64,000 nt of DNA from NCBI GenBank assembly GCA_030374735.1, contig JASCIV010000005.1, positions 1-64,000 on the forward strand, in the 5' to 3' direction. Below the pieces are notes generated by a model. It was not told where the DNA came from. It ran no database searches and saw only the letters and a list, made by a program, of their open reading frames with translations. The position numbers were made by a program, and so were the translations under genes. Below, one piece after another: positions 61,136-64,000 of this stretch. The DNA comes from Gracilaria caudata. Lineage: Eukaryota; Rhodophyta; Florideophyceae; Gracilariales; Gracilariaceae. Positions within the stretch are counted from its first letter, which is position 1. Each line of letters opens with the position of its first letter.

Positions 61136-62815
61136 TCAATGCCAGAGAATCGCAATCCACCCCAAGACAGGTAAAACGATCACTGAAATTCCACAAGCCC
61201 ACAGTCGCACCGTCGTCTCATCGTACAATCGAATCACTTCAGAAAACGAGCGATCGCTCAACACCAGTTCCGTCAGACTCGGCGAAAACCATAGTGGAAG
61301 TCGTTTTGCAAGGACACTGCGTAATCTCGAGCTCACCACTTGCACTGCCACCTTCATACGCGATACTCGATCAGCAGGAAAGCCTGCAAATCTGCGCACA
61401 ACATCCAACAATGCTCTCACGTCCTTTCCACGTTCCATTTCGTACCCTTCAACAAACTCCTTGATCGTACTATCTAAACTCAACGCATCCAAAACCTTCA
61501 TTAGCACTTCCACGTCCTCCCATGCTGCATTCAAACCCTGACCCGTGTCTGGTGGAAATGAATGTGCTGCGTCTCCGAGGAATACCACCCCACCCGCTGC
61601 AGTACCATCACCCACTTGAACCACCAAAGATTCCACACGCGTCGAGTTGGGCAGTCTTAGTGGCTTGGCCTCCACGAACTTCTTCATGTTCTCCGGCGGT
61701 ACATATGAACGCGCTTTGAGCTGAGGTAGTACTTCGTCGAATAATTTGTAGCCTTGGTCAACAGTCTTCAACGACCACAATGCGCTTTCTGCCGGTTGTA
61801 CTGTTGTCGCAATTCTGCCCCCACAACGAGTGCTCATTGCAGAGCTCATGGGAAACAAAGTAAACCAAAATGCCTTGTTGCTTGAGACTCCTTTCTTCGG
61901 TGATATGAGATGTGTAGCGACAGTTTCTTCGGGGAGAATACTTTCATTAATAAGCTCATTGGCTACGTATCTTTCGGGCAACGCAATTGACTTAACAAAC
62001 TTTCCAGTAGACGGGGTAGGCAGCGAATCTTCTCCTAGTCCGTGCGAACTCTGAAATAGATCATTGTTCTCAATGGCGGCCTTACGGAGAGTTTTGCTCA
62101 CAATGCTATTCTTTCCATCACAGGCGAGCAGGAGCTTTGTGCGGATGCCATATTGCTCTTCACCACAGCTCAAGCACACTTGCATCTCTCCAGAGTCATC
62201 ATAAGCCACATCAGTGACCCTAGTTTGCTTCAGTACAGTCAGGGTTTTGAAGTCTCTCGAGAATTCTTGAAGTAATTCAACGAGAGAGATCCTGGTGTGG
62301 AAAATACGAGAAACTGGTCCATCAGAAGTCATGGCACTTCTGAACTCCTTTAAAACACCATCGGCATTCAAGCTGGTTCGGCGTATAGCTCGGTAAGGTA
62401 CACCACTTTGTTTTACGGCTCGCAATAGAGAAGGAGACTCTCGCAGAGCCCCCAAACCACGACGTGTAATCCCAAGGGCGCACGCCTTCAATGGATCAAA
62501 GCGGCTGAGGTCATCGTCTTGTTCCACCACAGTTACAGGAATGTTTCGTTGGGCCATGAAAATTGCGGTAAGAAGCCCAGTCGGCCCACCTCCGACGATT
62601 ACCGTATTTGCATCTCGAACGGCATCCGGGATATTACTCTTTTTCTGATTCAATGGTGTCGCCATTGTCATCAATCTCGCTGGTGAAGCTAGGCATCGTT
62701 GGTACGTCCCCAGGTAAGACCTACATTGAAAATTATCGCTCTTAAGATCACGAGAAACAAAGTTCGACGGCGCCGTTATTGGCTGGAAGCTACAGAATGC
62801 GATATATTTAGCCAT
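61136..62815 (-). CDS. kynurenine-3-monooxygenase-like FAD monooxygenase with N-terminal presequence
   Basis: From the ATG at 62815 the protein is 559 residues. The first 48 form a basic, hydroxylated presequence (MAKYIAFCSFQPITAPSNFV), and a second ATG-T-ATG (MTMATPLNQ) could give a shorter form. The flavoprotein fold is complete: VIVGGGPTGLLTAIFMAQ (GxGxxG-type, 72-89) with E98, a 'DG' motif in LLACDGKNS (231-237), and GDAAHSFPPDTGQGLNAAWED (about 414-434). A hydrophobic C-terminal span (about 538-557) resembles the membrane anchor of kynurenine 3-monooxygenase. The family is FAD_binding_3; the kynurenine substrate is not proved, because the active-site region is divergent. It is the closest neighbour, in inverted orientation, of the copy starting at 63535. 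Confidence 0.8.
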   Translation of the reverse strand: MAKYIAFCSFQPITAPSNFVSRDLKSDNFQCRSYLGTYQRCLASPARLMTMATPLNQKKSNIPDAVRDANTVIVGGGPTGLLTAIFMAQRNIPVTVVEQDDDLSRFDPLKACALGITRRGLGALRESPSLLRAVKQSGVPYRAIRRTSLNADGVLKEFRSAMTSDGPVSRIFHTRISLVELLQEFSRDFKTLTVLKQTRVTDVAYDDSGEMQVCLSCGEEQYGIRTKLLLACDGKNSIVSKTLRKAAIENNDLFQSSHGLGEDSLPTPSTGKFVKSIALPERYVANELINESILPEETVATHLISPKKGVSSNKAFWFTLFPMSSAMSTRCGGRIATTVQPAESALWSLKTVDQGYKLFDEVLPQLKARSYVPPENMKKFVEAKPLRLPNSTRVESLVVQVGDGTAAGGVVFLGDAAHSFPPDTGQGLNAAWEDVEVLMKVLDALSLDSTIKEFVEGYEMERGKDVRALLDVVRRFAGFPADRVSRMKVAVQVVSSRLRSVLAKRLPLWFSPSLTELVLSDRSFSEVIRLYDETTVRLWACGISVIVLPVLGWIAILWH

Positions 62816-63534
62816 GATAACTCTGGTATTTGGCAAGCTAAAGGGTTAGGTCACCGATGGCCGGGGGTGGTGATGAGTATATCTTTGATAGACAAGATAT
62901 GTGAGGAGTAAAGAGATACAAGCTGCAACTCCAAATTACTTGAGGCGTTGTACGCTATCGATATCCTGGCAAGCTGGTTTTGGCTCTTATCTCCTTCGGT
63001 TTGCCAAGGGTGTAGGTCATAGTGTCCGTAATCAGAGGGCTTTCGCATAACAAGGGCAACACGTGCGTTTGCAGCGGGGAAGCTGTGCATGATTACCAAG
63101 CGGAACTGCGCGACCTTCGTGGTGGAGATGCCGCGAAGGGTTGACGGGCCAGAACGCCACCCGCTCAAAAGCGGCTCTTATCTACAGCTCGATACCTCTG
63201 ACAAGAACCATGCTGATCGCAGCTTTCGAAATTTCTGGCTGGGATGAAAGCTTATTTGCGTCTGGTTTACACATGACTTGACCACCGTACCGTTGTGCTT
63301 TCGGAATGACTCCTATCTTTGTGCTCGAGATTTACCCAGGCAACAACGTCAATCCAAGCCGGATTTCAATTAGCGCATTGTGAAGTGATACACGTAAATG
63401 AAGGCTCGTTCACTTCTTGCTATGGAAAGGGCGCTTACTCTCGAATCCGCTTGACTCCTCCCAACAAAAGAAAGGCGCTGCCAAGGTGCAGTCAACGCGC
63501 GTTCCACTGCGGGAGCCATTGACTCTGAAGAACG
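62816..63534. promoter_or_regulatory. divergent region between the two flavoprotein copies
   Basis: About 720 bp between the starts of two head-to-head related genes. No gene with recognisable features lies inside. It should contain both promoters. Confidence 0.4.
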
Positions 63535-64000
63535 ATGGTGAGTGATATTTGTGTGAAGTTCGAATCGATCTACATAACTGGTCATTTGGAAGCAAGGAAT
63601 CAAACCTTAAGGCGCGGAACTTACCCTTTCTACAACCCCTTCGTCTCAGGATATACTGCCTTCACCGGTGTAGCGAAGGTAGTATCACCTTCGAAATTAG
63701 TTCCTCGGGAGCGCTTTGTCTCCACTCGCCAACGTCACTTCTACCAAAGGACGTCCAAGCGATGCGTCATTCCTTCGGCGAGATCCATGACTATGGTGAC
63801 ACAAGCTCGTCAACATAGTAGCACAATCCCAGAGGCCGTTCGAGATGCAAACACAGTCATCGTTGGAGGTGGGCCAACTGGACTACTTACGGCAATTTTT
63901 ATGGCACAACGTAACATTCCAGTCACGGTGATAGAACAAGACGACGATTTCAGCCGTTTTGACCCCTCCAGAACGTATACTCTTCGGTTGAATGAACGTG
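63535..64000 (+). CDS. second KMO-like FAD monooxygenase, cut by the window edge
   Basis: The frame is open from an ATG at 63535 to the end of the window. From about residue 85 it reads MTMVTQARQHSST, then PEAVRDANTVIVGGGPTGLL and SRFDPSRTYTLRLNER. Over the 47 residues from IP(E/D)AVRD to SRFDP it differs from the copy at 61136-62815 at only three positions, then diverges abruptly. Upstream, the presequences also correspond (both have 'PS.(F/L)V.R', 'YQR', and 'AR.MTM'), so the gene probably starts at an upstream ATG, not at MTM. The longer start is about 40 residues longer than in the first copy. Only the FAD-binding N-terminus is visible. Confidence 0.75.
   Translation, partial: MVSDICVKFESIYITGHLEARNQTLRRGTYPFYNPFVSGYTAFTGVAKVVSPSKLVPRERFVSTRQRHFYQRTSKRCVIPSARSMTMVTQARQHSSTIPEAVRDANTVIVGGGPTGLLTAIFMAQRNIPVTVIEQDDDFSRFDPSRTYTLRLNER

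Overview
This looks like nuclear DNA of a multicellular-type red alga, probably a florideophyte such as a Chondrus relative. The organism is inferred from content only, since no database search was possible. The clues are a gene for an NblA/Ycf18-like phycobilisome-degradation protein carrying an N-terminal presequence, a secreted family 16 glycoside hydrolase of the galactan-hydrolase type, a plastid phosphate translocator, dense gene packing on both strands, and very few short GT-AG introns. I could place four introns, of 47, 73, 91 and 99 bp. Eukaryotic marker genes (gamma-COP, AP180, Rpn9, RTEL1, NBS1, TSR3, GOT1) and one tRNA-Cys fit this.

Layout. 0-4 kb is an accessory patch: a broken COG3-like (Golgi tethering complex) remnant, unassigned reading frames and an apparently intact PIF/Harbinger transposase. 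4.5-12 kb holds the NblA-like gene, GOT1, proteasome subunit Rpn9, a small two-exon gene, an ACC-synthase-like aminotransferase and an F-box protein. 11.8-18.6 kb holds a maspardin-like protein with a long acidic tail, RTEL1 helicase and a CHTOP/ALYREF-like RNA-export adaptor. 19-29 kb holds an orphan with a 69-bp tandem duplication, the rRNA enzyme TSR3, and a head-to-head pair of coat genes, AP180 and gamma-COP. 30-39 kb holds nibrin (NBS1), an orphan, about 3 kb with almost no genes and an LRR-like protein. 39-47.5 kb holds a very GC-rich DHHC acyltransferase, a secreted PKD/PA14/IPT/beta-propeller protein, a PEP/phosphate-translocator-like carrier and a plastid-type DnaJ zinc-finger protein. 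47.5-59 kb holds an LSD1-like amine oxidase with an inserted zinc ribbon and a SANT-like tail, a type II membrane protein with a very long Asp/Asn/Ala repeat, an Alba protein, tRNA-Cys(GCA) and the GH16 enzyme. 61-64 kb holds two divergently arranged kynurenine-monooxygenase-like flavoproteins, the second cut by the window edge.

These are mostly unlinked housekeeping genes, not operons. Recurrent themes are membrane traffic (GOT1, AP180, gamma-COP, DHHC, COG3 remnant), genome maintenance (RTEL1, NBS1), plastid biology (NblA-like, translocator, DnaJ-type zinc finger) and wall or matrix proteins (GH16, PA14/IPT protein, possibly the Asp-rich protein). Many neighbours are divergent with 100-700 bp between starts, so shared promoters are likely. 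The best candidate for something undescribed is the NblA-like gene with a presequence. After it come the Asp-rich repeat protein, the LSD1-like fusion and the duplicated flavoprotein pair.
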